From Anoplopoma fimbria (lineage: Eukaryota; Chordata; Actinopteri; Perciformes; Anoplopomatidae): 64,000 nucleotides of DNA. Location: the NCBI RefSeq assembly GCF_027596085.1, contig NC_072450.1, forward strand, positions 27,383,223-27,447,222, read 5' to 3'. The position numbers were made by a program, and so were the translations under genes. The notes under the pieces were generated by a model. That model was given only the letters and a program-made list of their open reading frames with translations. It was not told the DNA's origin and searched no databases. How positions within the stretch are numbered: the first letter of the stretch is position 1; every line of letters starts with the position of its first letter. Positions 38,401 through 47,174 of the stretch are shown here, in pieces.

Positions 38401-41010
38401 CTTCTTTATTCACTTTTTGTATAATTCATTTCTAAATGATCATCATTGCACTAAATTGTATTTTCTTTTTTTATATTTGATCCAGTACATTGTGCATTAG
38501 TCATTTATATATTTCCATAAAAATACATTTTACTTTTTTCAATCTCACAGTTGCAATTATTTTCCTGCTGATTGTTGATTGGATAATGTGTCCACAGAGA
38601 GTTAACTGCTGCCTAATAATCTAATGAAGGCTTTAGCTGTAAATAAAATTCCCCAAATTACCATCACGTTGGGTGTGTATTTCACTTTTGGAAAATAGCC
38701 CTATTGGAGTAGAGTGAATCTGTCTTAAGGGAAACAACCCCATTGCACTTTTTTTTCATCCATCTGAAACTCAGTCCTGGAGGAGCAAATCTGTTTCTTC
38801 TTATTAACCAATTTTTTAAATCATGAGAGGTGTACAGCATTTTCACATCACCATAGAAACCAATTAAGTGGCAGAAAAATATGTGAACTGCTGCCAGTTC
38901 TACTCTTTTTCTAGGCTTTAGACAAGAAGAAAAATATGTTCATGTGACCATATCTCCTCTGTTGAACATTTTGTTTCCACTTGAAAGAAACTGATATGAG
39001 TCTCACCTCAGGATCCATATGGATGAAGCTGTGGGGGCCCTTCAAAGAGTATGCAGCTCTGCGAACCACTCTGCTGTGGTGGAAATGGTAATGGTCCTCC
39101 AGACTTCCTATCTGATCAAAAACATCCAACAGCAACATCAAGGCAATGGAAACAACCACACTGCAACATAAGCCATAAAAAGATGGCTAAATATCTATCT
39201 GAGCTGATGTTATCCAAATGGCTTTTACACTGTTGTGGTCTGGCTTATTCTACATTTGGGCCATCTGTATATGATTCAATAAATATGCATGATCTCTCTT
39301 GACTTTACACCAAAAATGTGAGCAGGATTCTAAGCACATGTGCTCAGCTGGCTCACTGCAGTCATTTCTTCATCCTCTCCCTACCTCCTTGAACAACACA
39401 CCTAGACTTCTTCTCTTTAAAAGACTTTAGGCCTATCCAGTACCACTATAATAAGGCAGCCTTTATTAAATGTTAAGAGGACAAGTTGCAACGTGCAGTT
39501 TTATTAAATGTTAATAATAATTTACTGAAGGTTTACAGATCACTTTTAGTGACATAACTGTCGCAACAGTTGCAGGACAAAAGTCTAAAGTGAAGAAGAA
39601 GCTCCTTACATTTATAATGTTGCAATGTTTCAACGTCGTTATCAGGTAATCATCTATGTGAACTAAAAGCATGTTTATACAAAAACCAAAAATGAGAGCT
39701 ACACCTACATTTAAGAGATCAGGAGATACAAAATAACACCCATCATCCCAAAATAATATACTCTGCACATAAAAAACACCTACAAGAGGACTGTGGCCTA
39801 CACAGGACATATGTAATACACATGTTTATACTTTTATTAGACATTTCTTTGGCTGAATTCTTCATTTAAGTAGATGAAACATTTAAACTAAGTGAAACGT
39901 ATCCCGTGTGCCAAGTGTGTAGGAGAACTAAGGTGGCTGATGTGAAAACAAGAAGTTGGAATGGCCCTCTCTAGAGCTAGAGTTTGGTTTGAACGTTCTG
40001 GGCTACTGTAAACGTGGGGCGCAACATGGCGGGCAGCATGAAAAGGACCAACTTAGTAGGTAGATATTAATGGTTCACAATTATTTAGTATGATCAATTC
40101 ATTTTACACTAAAGAAAACATACTTATTAATTTTGTATTCCATTTCTCCCAAATGGTCCCCCTAAATACTACAAACATACCTTTAAACAATGTTATTTGT
40201 ATCATGTGATATCCTAATTGTAGGTGGAGTGGCCATCATTTCTTGTCTGTATATTGTTATCAGTTATAAGCCATTAATGAGAGCAGGTTTGGGCTGCCCG
40301 ATTGTGTGTTTCACACTTTTGATTAGGCATCAGATTTGGGACATGGATGTTAATAAGTAAAAAAATAGTTCTCAACTGGCAACCCAAAAGTTATTCGAAT
40401 TAATGGCTGATTACCTATCTACAACAAATTAGTAATTACATTTTTATCTTTAAATAAATATGTAAAAAAAAAAAAACGTTTTAAAGGCTGGACACATTCG
40501 AAAGTGGTTACAATTGGTCTATTTTTTCCTTATATGTTTCAATATCGCATGAGAAGGCTAAAAGTCATTCAGTTACATCAATCAAGAAAATGTACAGTTT
40601 GGAAAGTTACAACTTCCACAGAACAAACATTACAACATTTACCTGACAGTTATCTCACAATGTCTTTTTTTACGTTATAGGCATTTCTTTCATGTCATAG
40701 CCATTTTGATTATAGCTTTTAAATTGGCGTTCACAACTGCTTCATATAGTCGTGAGATCAAACGTTTTCGACAACTGTTAACTTCATACTACTTCAAAGT
40801 AGACGGAATGCATCCATAGCAATAAATAAAAAGGGTTCAACTTACCTGTCCAAAGTTTATATATCCATATTTTGCTGCGATTGTGTCAGCTTGTTGCTGA
40901 CCACCTGTGACCCGCACTGCCCAGTGGTTTGTAAAAACGTTACCGTGTCCCGACACCACTGATTGACTCGTTTCAACAGCTAATACAATGAAAAGCAATA
41001 ATAAAGTCAT
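20568..41010 (-). CDS. pcsk6: proprotein convertase subtilisin/kexin type 6 (PACE4), complete
   Basis: PACE4 is a secreted calcium-dependent serine endoprotease that cleaves pro-TGF-beta family and other precursors after R-X-K/R-R motifs; its cysteine-rich tail binds heparan sulphate at the cell surface. Twenty-one exons on the minus strand join in phase to give 904 residues (human 969). The order is: signal peptide from [12 protein letters not shown]; prodomain with secondary site near R73 and primary site HRVKR at 101-105; catalytic domain with D161 ([13 protein letters not shown]), H202 (HGTRCAGE), oxyanion N303 (WASGNGG) and S376 ([10 protein letters not shown]); P domain with HPRRGD; five furin-like cysteine repeats about 629-872; C-terminal PLAC domain. 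[18 protein letters not shown] and [11 protein letters not shown] favour PCSK6 over PCSK5. The upstream in-frame TTG at 41046 is not a plausible start. Confidence 0.95.
21310..22330 (+). mobile_element. degraded L1-type LINE remnant in pcsk6 intron 20
   Basis: Around 21321-21480 a broken reading frame resembles the L1 endonuclease ([15 protein letters not shown] after a YGPN-like word). Near 22100-22200 a frame reads [20 protein letters not shown], the start of the reverse transcriptase domain. Stops and frameshifts interrupt both, so it is inactive. The element lies antisense to pcsk6. Confidence 0.65.
23295..23328. repeat. perfect 16-bp-arm hairpin
   Basis: TATCCTGTCTGTACAT, GA, then the exact complement of the first arm. 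Located in pcsk6 intron 20. Confidence 0.85.
23981..24093 (-). CDS. pcsk6: pcsk6 exon 20
   Basis: Last cysteine-rich repeat ([18 protein letters not shown], then [18 protein letters not shown]). Acceptor CCCAAG, donor AATG|GTGAGT. Intron 20 (20666-23980) contains an L1 remnant and a perfect hairpin. Confidence 0.92.
24793..24922 (-). CDS. pcsk6: pcsk6 exon 19
   Basis: [20 protein letters not shown], ending GVPHKMCH. Acceptor TTCCAG, donor ACAG|GTGGGT. Intron 19 (24094-24792) shows no recognised element. Confidence 0.92.
25174..25277 (-). CDS. pcsk6: pcsk6 exon 18
   Basis: [20 protein letters not shown] then [12 protein letters not shown]. Acceptor TTATAG, donor ACAG|GTCGGT. Intron 17 is only 83 bp. 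Confidence 0.9.
25361..25448 (-). CDS. pcsk6: pcsk6 exon 17
   Basis: [20 protein letters not shown] then CTACSEGY. Acceptor GCCAG, donor TCG|GTATGT. Intron 16 (25449-27150) carries a LINE fragment and the GT microsatellite. Confidence 0.92.
25575..25640 (+). repeat. fish repeat tail
   Basis: TAAGTTGCTTTGGATAAAAG, CGTCTGCTAAATGACTGTAA and repeated TGTAA words are the familiar 3' tail of an abundant teleost retroposon. Located in pcsk6 intron 16. Confidence 0.65.
26080..26400 (+). mobile_element. LINE fragment (C-terminal reverse transcriptase region), degraded
   Basis: A frame reading [20 protein letters not shown] followed by [10 protein letters not shown], then a stop and RRLRL, resembles the conserved FKYLG...KKAQQRLYFLRRL region of fish LINEs. 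The sequence after it (CTTCTGCCCTCTGGGAGGCA) resembles the typical 3' part. It ends next to the GT microsatellite. Confidence 0.6.
26406..26458. repeat. (GT)n microsatellite
   Basis: An uninterrupted GT tract of about 26 units in pcsk6 intron 16. Confidence 0.97.
27151..27347 (-). CDS. pcsk6: pcsk6 exon 16
   Basis: Cysteine-rich repeat ([20 protein letters not shown] through CHPGYFADE). Acceptor GTGTAG, donor GAGA|GTAAGT. Intron 15 (27348-28799) contains no gene; 27895-28180 looks repeat-like but was not classified. Confidence 0.93.
28800..28902 (-). CDS. pcsk6: pcsk6 exon 15
   Basis: First cysteine-rich repeat ([33 protein letters not shown]). The acceptor CCTCAAG was chosen because it restores the phase. 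Donor AG|GTAAGA. Confidence 0.88.
29140..29295 (-). CDS. pcsk6: pcsk6 exon 14
   Basis: [12 protein letters not shown], then the PCSK6-specific linker [12 protein letters not shown] and an acidic run rich in Glu. Acceptor GCACAG, donor AATG|GTGAGA. Confidence 0.93.
29428..29564 (-). CDS. pcsk6: pcsk6 exon 13
   Basis: End of the P domain ([20 protein letters not shown]). Human PCSK5 and PCSK6, as I recall them, have Cys where F549 stands here. Acceptor TAAAG, donor CTGG|GTAAGG. Confidence 0.92.
30491..30679 (-). CDS. pcsk6: pcsk6 exon 12
   Basis: P domain core, with [18 protein letters not shown] and [12 protein letters not shown]. The RRGD motif is conserved in convertases. Acceptor CCCAG, donor AGAG|GTGAGA. 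Intron 12 (29565-30490) holds nothing recognised. Confidence 0.95.
31040..31157 (-). CDS. pcsk6: pcsk6 exon 11
   Basis: Start of the P domain ([20 protein letters not shown]). Acceptor TCACAG, donor CAG|GTGAGG. Confidence 0.93.
31303..31406 (-). CDS. pcsk6: pcsk6 exon 10
   Basis: [18 protein letters not shown] then [15 protein letters not shown], the end of the catalytic domain. Acceptor CTCTAG. In-frame joining to exon 11 requires a GC donor, CAGAG|GCAAAC; no GT donor fits. Confidence 0.9.
32540..32640 (-). CDS. pcsk6: pcsk6 exon 9 (catalytic Ser)
   Basis: Residues 360-392 plus two bases, with [17 protein letters not shown] containing nucleophile S376. Acceptor TTGTAG, donor AA|GTCAGT. Intron 9 is 31407-32539, nothing recognised in it. 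Confidence 0.95.
34313..34370 (+). repeat. retroposon tail-like fragment
   Basis: GTAAAGCACTTTGG and AAAAGTGCTATAGCAATACA match the fish retroposon tail also seen at 6130-6174. Located in pcsk6 intron 8. Confidence 0.5.
35139..35351 (-). CDS. pcsk6: pcsk6 exon 8 (oxyanion Asn)
   Basis: Residues 289-359: [20 protein letters not shown] with oxyanion N303, then the YTISISST and ATTYSSGE segments. Acceptor CACAG, donor ATT|GTGAGT. Intron 8 (32641-35138) is the longest mid-gene intron; a retroposon tail lies near 34313-34370. Confidence 0.95.
35448..35620 (-). CDS. pcsk6: pcsk6 exon 7
   Basis: Residues 231-288 of the catalytic domain ([26 protein letters not shown]). Acceptor CACAG; the donor AAG|GTTTGA is weaker than usual. 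Confidence 0.95.
36223..36395. repeat. fragment of the AACTATTGGATGGATTG repeat family
   Basis: TGATGGTGCTAAATTAAAAG, GTCAGGGGATCAAAAGAGTC and TGAATAGTTGCTGAGATATT follow the same percomorph repeat as 10375-10745. Located in pcsk6 intron 6. Confidence 0.5.
36451..36539 (-). CDS. pcsk6: pcsk6 exon 6 (catalytic His)
   Basis: Encodes [18 protein letters not shown] and [10 protein letters not shown]202 is the catalytic histidine. Acceptor TGTAG, donor GGAG|GTAGAG. Intron 6 (35621-36450) carries an old repeat fragment. Confidence 0.93.
36876..36952 (-). CDS. pcsk6: pcsk6 exon 5
   Basis: Residues 176-200 plus two bases ([19 protein letters not shown]). Acceptor TCTAG, donor ATAT|GTAAGA. The split codon with exon 6 reads ATA (Ile201), just before the catalytic His. 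Confidence 0.88.
37138..37281 (-). CDS. pcsk6: pcsk6 exon 4 (catalytic Asp)
   Basis: Residues 128-175, including [20 protein letters not shown] with catalytic D161. Acceptor TTTCAG, donor TAT|GTATGT. Confidence 0.95.
37370..37480 (-). CDS. pcsk6: pcsk6 exon 3
   Basis: Residues 91-127, with the autocatalytic site KHRVKR before YAPNDPSF. Acceptor CTTTAG, donor ATT|GTAAGT. Confidence 0.95.
39007..39111 (-). CDS. pcsk6: pcsk6 exon 2
   Basis: Residues 56-90 of the prodomain ([18 protein letters not shown]), including the basic inner cleavage region. Acceptor GATCAG, donor GAG|GTGAGA. Intron 2 (37481-39006) holds nothing recognised. Confidence 0.93.
40846..41010 (-). CDS. pcsk6: pcsk6 exon 1
   Basis: Residues 1-55: signal peptide and start of the prodomain ([14 protein letters not shown]). 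Donor GGACAG|GTAAGT. The ATG at 41010 is the first ATG in frame. Intron 1 (39112-40845) is AT-rich without recognised elements. Confidence 0.9.
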
Positions 41011-41225
41011 TCTGACTTCAAAGGTGAATAATTTAAGTCGGTTCAAGAGACAAGTTTCGGCTCTTTGTTTTAGTAAGCAGCGTAGCTTGTTTGGTCAAAT
41101 ATGTCATAAATCAATCATGAAAACTCACAGTCCAGCTGAAAATCGCGGAGGAGCTGGGCAATATGAACTCACGGCAGCAGCCAATGACACAGAGACCACA
41201 GCGAAGCACAGTGAAGATTAAATCA
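41011..41225 (-). promoter_or_regulatory. pcsk6 5' UTR and proximal promoter region
   Basis: This is the sequence immediately upstream of the pcsk6 start. It has an ATTGG CCAAT-type box on the minus strand near 41182-41186 and GC-richer composition at 41140-41220. No TATA box at a definite spacing was found, and the transcription start cannot be fixed. Confidence 0.35.
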
Positions 41226-43235
41226 GCGCCCTGTCCGGATGCTGCTGCTTTGACCTGAATTTATTTATCCTCAGGAATGATTATGTGCTTGAACTACACT
41301 CTATTCTACACTATGAATGCAGTAGCCTCTAATAAAACACTTTCCATAAATGAGGTTCCTTAATGCATTTGTGTCATACACGAAAAAAAAAGTTTGGGAA
41401 TATTTGGCATATGTTTTAATCAAGATGACCACAATAATTCTATCTAAAACAACTGCTTGCCCTGCAGAAATGTTTAAGGACTTGGCTTCAAATAATAATT
41501 TGTCTTTGTTGAGGTTTTTCCACAAAAAGTTAAATAAACAAGTTAAAAAAAAAATTATATAAAAAAATTAAAAAGGCAGACTCCTTCTCATTTCACCAAA
41601 ATATGCAAATATAGTCCGTTCTCGATGTTTGTGACCTTGACACAAACACTCGCCTAGGTTTCGTATTGGACTATGATTGGCTTTCGATCTAGTTGTGATG
41701 TCACAAACTCCTGCTGATTCATACTTGTGTTAAACTGGCATTTTAGTCAGAGTAACTTCCCCCCCTTCTTTCAGCAGATGAATGTGAAAACGAACTCTGC
41801 ACAGACATCATTATGCACAGTAAAGCTCTCGCAACAATAAGAAAAACACATTTTTGATTGGAGGGGTACATGTCCACCACACATGCGAATAGATATTACA
41901 TTTGCAGACTGGATATGCACAGAAGAAACAATCAAACATTAAGGGACCTGAACATTAAACCTAAACCTAAATTTCAAGTTATATCTGTTAAGATCAATTT
42001 CCTTTTATACAAAATAAGTTCAGCTTTAGGCAGGCCAGAGAGGACAATTCATTTCATAATAAACACATTTGTTGGGGCAGTCCATTGAATAGGTAAACAA
42101 GGACCACTTATTGCATTGACATTAGATTAAATGTACTTTTACCGTGTCTGAGCTCTAAACATGTTTCAAAATACCCCTTTGTGCCTAAACATACAATAAC
42201 AACAACTGCTTATTGGTTTTAGCAAGATACAGATATGTTTGAGGATTGCATTAATCAAGAGATAAATAGACTTTTAAGAACCTGTTGACCCACAGTGCTG
42301 ATAATGTGTGCTTCATAGGCAACATTAAAAGGTAATACAAATGTTATGCAAAAGCTTTGTGGAAGTGACTTTCAGATTGTTATTTGTGCAATAGCTAACA
42401 TAGGTTATTTTGGTGTGTGTGTGTGTAAGAGAGAGAGAAACAGATCTGAGAACATTTGAACTGTACTATGACTCATTGCCCTCTAAAGGCACACTTGATA
42501 ACTTTTAATTAATACTTCTGTAGAGCCCATTATAGCTATTCTTGACTTCTGTGACAAATTACAGAAGAAGAAACTCACCCCCTGTTGAGTTTCTTGAAGC
42601 TGTTCTAGAGGCTTGTGGTGAAACAAAACCTTACAAAGACACTTGAGTATTTACACATTTACCTACATTATTGTTATTTTTGGATCTGGTGATGATAGCT
42701 GCTGAAAGAGGTGTCTGATTTTATCCATTGCTGAGTAAAATCAAGATACAGAAGTGATCTTATTAATATTTCTGGTATTGTTTGGTAGAAGCAAAAGTTT
42801 CTTTTTTTAAATCAAGTAATCAATTGATTTATTGATTGATTGTGTTACGTTCCCTGATTAAGGTCCAGGGGATGAGGGGAGTAACAATGTAAATAAACCC
42901 AGGAAAAAAGAGTCATGGGCAACCGATATTAAAGCAAAATAGGAATTTATTAACAATAAACTGAAATGCTCACAATGCAACAATTGAAAACTACTGTCTT
43001 ACAAAGGAAAGTGACACTGACTAACAGCAGTGACAATTGAATTGAACAAATCACAATATCAAACAAACTAACTAGTCACGCTACACCTGCCCTCACAGCT
43101 TTAGCAGAGGAGATCACCAAACCTACAACACACACAGAGCTTGTACGTTGCCACTTGGCCCACTGGGCTGTCTGTCTTCATCTCCCGGCCTGTTTACTAC
43201 CATGGCACTAATGGCTAGGCAGGGAAAATGGTGGC
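41226..43235. other. gene-poor region upstream of pcsk6
   Basis: AT-rich sequence without recognised exons or RNA genes. Short GT and GA tracts occur near 42414-42440. Nothing else could be assigned. Confidence 0.4.
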
Positions 43236-43532
43236 ACCTTGTCTGCTTGAGTTTGCATGTTCCCCTCGTGTCAGCGTGGTTTTTCTCCGGGTTCTCCGTC
43301 TTCCTCCCACAGTCCAAAGACATGCAGCTTAGGTTAATTGATGATTCTAAATTACCCGTAGGTGTGGATGTGAGTGTGAATGGCTGTGTGTCTGTATGTG
43401 TCAGCCCTGCAATAGTCTGGCGACCTGTCCAGGGTGTACCCTGCCTTCGTCCAATGACAGCTGGGATCGGCTCCAGCCCCCCGCGACCCTAAACAGGATA
43501 AGCGGTTATGGATAATGAATGAATGAATGAAT
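43236..43532 (+). mobile_element. LINE 3' fragment (L2/CR1-like) with ATGA tail
   Basis: GAGTTTGCATGTTCCCC, CTTCCTCCCACAGTCCAAAG, ACATGCAGCTTAGGTTAATT, GGCGACCTGTCCAGGGTGTA and GATCGGCTCCAGCCCC occur in the order typical of the widespread vertebrate LINE tail. It ends with GGATAAGCGGTTATGG and a short (ATGA)n run. The element is truncated and non-coding. Confidence 0.75.
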
Positions 43533-44126
43533 GTTACCAATGATCATTTAAGGAAAGTGATAACAATCTGCAGCTCTTGTTAAGATCAATGGTAAACCGG
43601 CCCATGCACTCCATGATACTGAATGTGCAGACAGTAATATTCTGTCCGTCAGACATCTGCCTGTACAGGATGCACAAGACACTGATGCTTTTTCATTCCA
43701 ATAAACAAATAAATAAATAAATGATTGCAGTTCAATGCCCATTAGGGACATAAAATGCTTTAGGGAGCCACCCTCCCACAGAGGACACTTGGATGGATAT
43801 TATATATTTTTATCCGTTTCAGGCTGTCCTCTTTAAAATCAGACAAAGACTAGACTAGATGAAGCCTCAAAGCACATTCACATTTGTAGATAGCGAATGG
43901 GCCATCGGAAGTGTAGGCCTACTGGTACCTATGCCGAATATTAAAGTGGCCCTATTATGCTTTTCACTTTTTCCCTCTCCTTTAGTGTATATGTTATATA
44001 TATTTCTTTACATGTAAAAGGTCCGTAGAGTGTAAAACCTGAAGTCCACGCCTAAAAGGAGTTACCCTCCCCCTCAGAAACACTGGTCCTGGGCTGCCTG
44101 AAACGGCTCAATTGAATTCTGTCCTT

Positions 44127-44166
44127 CACTTCCGTAACATTATGGGGTCTTAATGTTACAGAAGTG
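44127..44166. repeat. inverted repeat inside the MITE, 16-bp arms
   Basis: CACTTCCGTAACATTA at 44127-44142 and TAATGTTACAGAAGTG at 44151-44166 are complementary except for one mismatch. Confidence 0.8.
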
Positions 44167-44368
44167 ACGTAAAACTCCTTCCGGCTCGTTGGGGCCGCCC
44201 TCAAACAACAAAAGAGAGAAACGGAGCTGGAGCTCCGGAGGAAGAGGTTTTTTTTGCGGCTGTCATGTTCGAGAAGACGCTGTGCTCTGATCTGCGAGGG
44301 GAAATGTCCTTTGTTTGGACTTCCGAAGGCAGATGAAATGAAGAAAAAATTGGCTACATTTCATTTTT

Positions 44369-44426
44369 AACACAACATTAAGTTTTCGTTGAGCAGAGCA
44401 GTACAACGAAAACTTAATGTTGTGTT
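44369..44426. repeat. perfect 22-bp inverted repeat inside the MITE
   Basis: Arms 44369-44390 and 44405-44426 are exact reverse complements, separated by a 14-nt loop (GAGCAGAGCAGTAC). Confidence 0.85.
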
Positions 44427-44749
44427 CGCTGCATTTTGCCAAGGACAGCTTCAACAGTGTTTTGAACCGCTCTGGAAGGTGGGGCTGAGTTCTGTTTCTA
44501 AGGGTCGGGACATTTCCGACACATGGGAAACTTTGACCAATCACAACAGAGCGGGCTAGCTGACCAGGGCAGACTTTGCTCTCTGGGGGGAGGAGCAAGC
44601 GCCAGAGAGAGGGTGAGAAGAGGTGCTGCAGGAGAGCCAAGATGAGAAAAAACATGTGCATTATGAGCATTAACGCTTATAAATATGTTGTAACTGTAAC
44701 TAAAGATAAAAATATGCACCCGGAAAATAGCATTATAGGGCCTGTTTAA

Positions 44750-46504
44750 AGAAAATTTGTACTAGTGAGGCCATACTGAGTAAGTTCAGTGCTGTGCATG
44801 TGTATGGTTAGTGATGACATCAATGCGGACTCTGAGGCATCTACTAGGCTACATGCAGAAACTAGAGGGGGAAGAACTCAAAAGAGCTCAGTATAGGCAC
44901 AGAGTGTAATTAACTGTGTAAATACCACCTATCTTGGGGAAGGCAATACATGTGAGAAAATCCTACAGGATAGGCTGAGGACATTTTTAAAATATGTGGT
45001 CTGGGGGTGGTATAGGGTGGCCTTAGAGTGTTTGAAAAATAACAGTATGTAGAGATGTCCTGACTGTGTTTTCTCCCAAGGCTCAACTTTGTCCATATCT
45101 ATTCATCTGGAATATGGATCCTCCATAATTGCAAGTGGTAATTTGGGCACTTTCTTATCCCCTGCTTGCTGACAAAAAAGCCTGTACCGCTGTGTTCAGA
45201 CCTAGCTAATAAATCCTGCTTGCAATTCCGACCAAGGTCTTTTTAGTCCCTAGATGACCTGCCAAGGGACTCCTATGCCCAAGCTTTAACACCTGTTCAT
45301 CTAGATCACCTATATTCACACAGAGGAAATAGCATGTCCATGCCACCTGACCTCACTGCACTAAAGCTGTTTTTTTTAAAGTCCTGCAGTGATTCATCCT
45401 GTTTGTGATGCAGGAAAAAAAACATTCAATGTCACAAACCTCTGGCTATGGTAGCCCTGAAGCTCTTTTAACTTTACCAGCAATTTTCCCTTGCCTCCTT
45501 TGCCTCATACTTTTAGTCACTTAAACAGAACTATCTGTGAGAACATTTTCATGGGAAGGTAATTCAGACAGGTAATTGCAGACCATGTTCGGAATTATTT
45601 ATGTGTTTGTAAATATATATTTATGTAAAAATGTGCGTGTATCTGCATTGTATGCTATCTTTCATGCCTGCCTTGTAAAACACTTTATTGCTTGTTTTGA
45701 AAAGTGCTATTTAAATAATATTTATTATTATCAACTACACAATGTGTTTTTAGATTAAACATTTGTTGCACATGACAAAACCAACAATCTAAAAAACCAA
45801 CAATCTAGTGTTAAAGATTACAATTTCACAGAAAATCAGGATTTTCTGCAAAACGTGGTATTTGTTGTCAAAACTAAGAGTCAATTAACTCTTTGATCAG
45901 GTGACAGCCAGACGTTTCCCCATCTTGCCCTGGGTCTTGCGGTTGGTGGAGAGCAGTGGAGTGCAACTGCAGCTGCTTTGATCTTGTGTGCATGACTTCA
46001 GGGCAAGACGCAATCAAATGTGAAATTTATCCGGCATACATTGTGCAGCAGTCGCTTCTGTGCAAGACTGGCTAATCTCCAACGAGCGTATTGTTTCTTG
46101 GTCCCAACTTTCTATTAAGTCACGTTGGAAGTGAAGACATTGTTGCAACATGCCAGTAATTGAGTCCATATCTGCAGGCCCCTGGTACTGAATGATCATG
46201 TGCAGCCCCTCCTGCCACACCATCTTTAGTCTTCAGCTACATCCATTTTTTGTGAGTCCAAGTATTTTAGGCTTTATACTGGTTGCTCGTAGCTAGACCC
46301 CTTCAATTTTCAGAATTTAATACAATTTCTGAAACCAAATGTAAGGTTTTTACAGCCAGGATGAAAGCAACGGCATTGAGATTTAAGAGGGAGACTGAAT
46401 CGATCAAACTGTGATTTTTTTATGGAAACTGATATGGGCCCTCATTATGCTCAGAGTTTGCCAGCCAGCTAAGGAGAACCGATGGAAAACCTAGTGAGAC
46501 ATTA
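44750..46504. other. region between the MITE and the U6 array
   Basis: No recognised gene. A minus-strand frame (46223 to 46014, starting MVWQEGLHMIIQYQGP) is followed after one stop by a second open stretch ending KTQGKMGKRLAVT near 45900. It resembles a decayed coding sequence that I cannot assign. A retroposon-like tail (AAAAGTGCTATTTAAATAAT) lies at about 45699-45718. The left edge of the U6 array is at about 46505. Confidence 0.4.
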
Positions 46505-46547
46505 GCGAAAGGATGACACGCAAATTCGTGAAGCGTTTCCACATTTT
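46505..46547 (+). pseudogene. U6-like copy 1, 5'-truncated at array boundary
   Basis: Only the last 43 nt of the U6-like sequence (from GCGAAAGGATGACACG) are present; the preceding DNA is unrelated. It lacks the ACAGAGA box and cannot be a functional U6. Confidence 0.85.
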
Positions 46548-47174
46548 CATCGGCCCCGAGCTGAAATCCCTGCAAACCTTCTCGCAGTTGCAGTCGCATT
46601 ATAGTGACTGCCTGGGGCAAGGAAGTAACACCTTGTCAAGTTGGCATAGCGAAACAGAAGAAAACTCTACACTGAAGAATCCCTGGCAGCACTAGCTACA
46701 ATATGAATAAGTCGGACGTACTCCCAATTATACTCTCAAGAATCTACCCAAGGCCGCTGTTATATGAGCCACAAAATCCGAACTAGACCTTTACCCAAGT
46801 CAAGGACACAGGTGAAACTCTGGCCCAGTGGACTGTCTGATGTGGCACCCCCTACTTGCCATCAGCTGTTCTGGGGGTGTGTCTTAGGAGGGAACAGCTT
46901 AGGGCCCAAGTCCAGCCCCCGGCCAGAAAGTCAACTTGGGCACTAGGTCGCTCCCGTGTCAGCGCACTTTTTAGCTTATCATTCATGTGGATTAAACAGG
47001 AAGACACAATTTACCAAAGCTCTTAACAAATTGCAAACACATTGAAGTCTACAAGGTTTATACCTCACCCCTCGCGACGGTTCATAGGGACAGCGGCTCT
47101 CTAGCCTGCACCGCTGTAAGGGTGTCGTTCCGACAACCAGGGGTTCAAATGGTAGGCAGCGCCTATCAGTCAAT

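Larger units (their letters stand above)
43941..44749. mobile_element. non-autonomous TTAA-flanked DNA transposon (MITE)
   Basis: TTAA at 43941-43944 and 44746-44749 flank 16-base ends, AGTGGCCCTATTATGC on the left and, on the opposite strand at the right, ACAGGCCCTATAATGC. These are imperfect terminal inverted repeats with a TTAA target, the piggyBac-type signature. There is no transposase. Two internal inverted repeats (44127-44166 and 44369-44426) add secondary structure. Confidence 0.7.

Noticed and set aside
41011..41046. Longer pcsk6 N terminus starting at 41046
   Set aside because: That codon is TTG, not ATG. The first ATG at 41010 begins a normal signal peptide.
43148..43492. 114-codon open frame on the plus strand
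   Set aside because: It overlaps the LINE 3' tail and has no protein similarity I recognise.
47120..47170. tRNA gene or tRNA-derived SINE suggested by a GGGGTTCAAATGG B-box-like string
   Set aside because: The flanking bases do not form a T stem, and there is no A box or acceptor stem at the right spacing.
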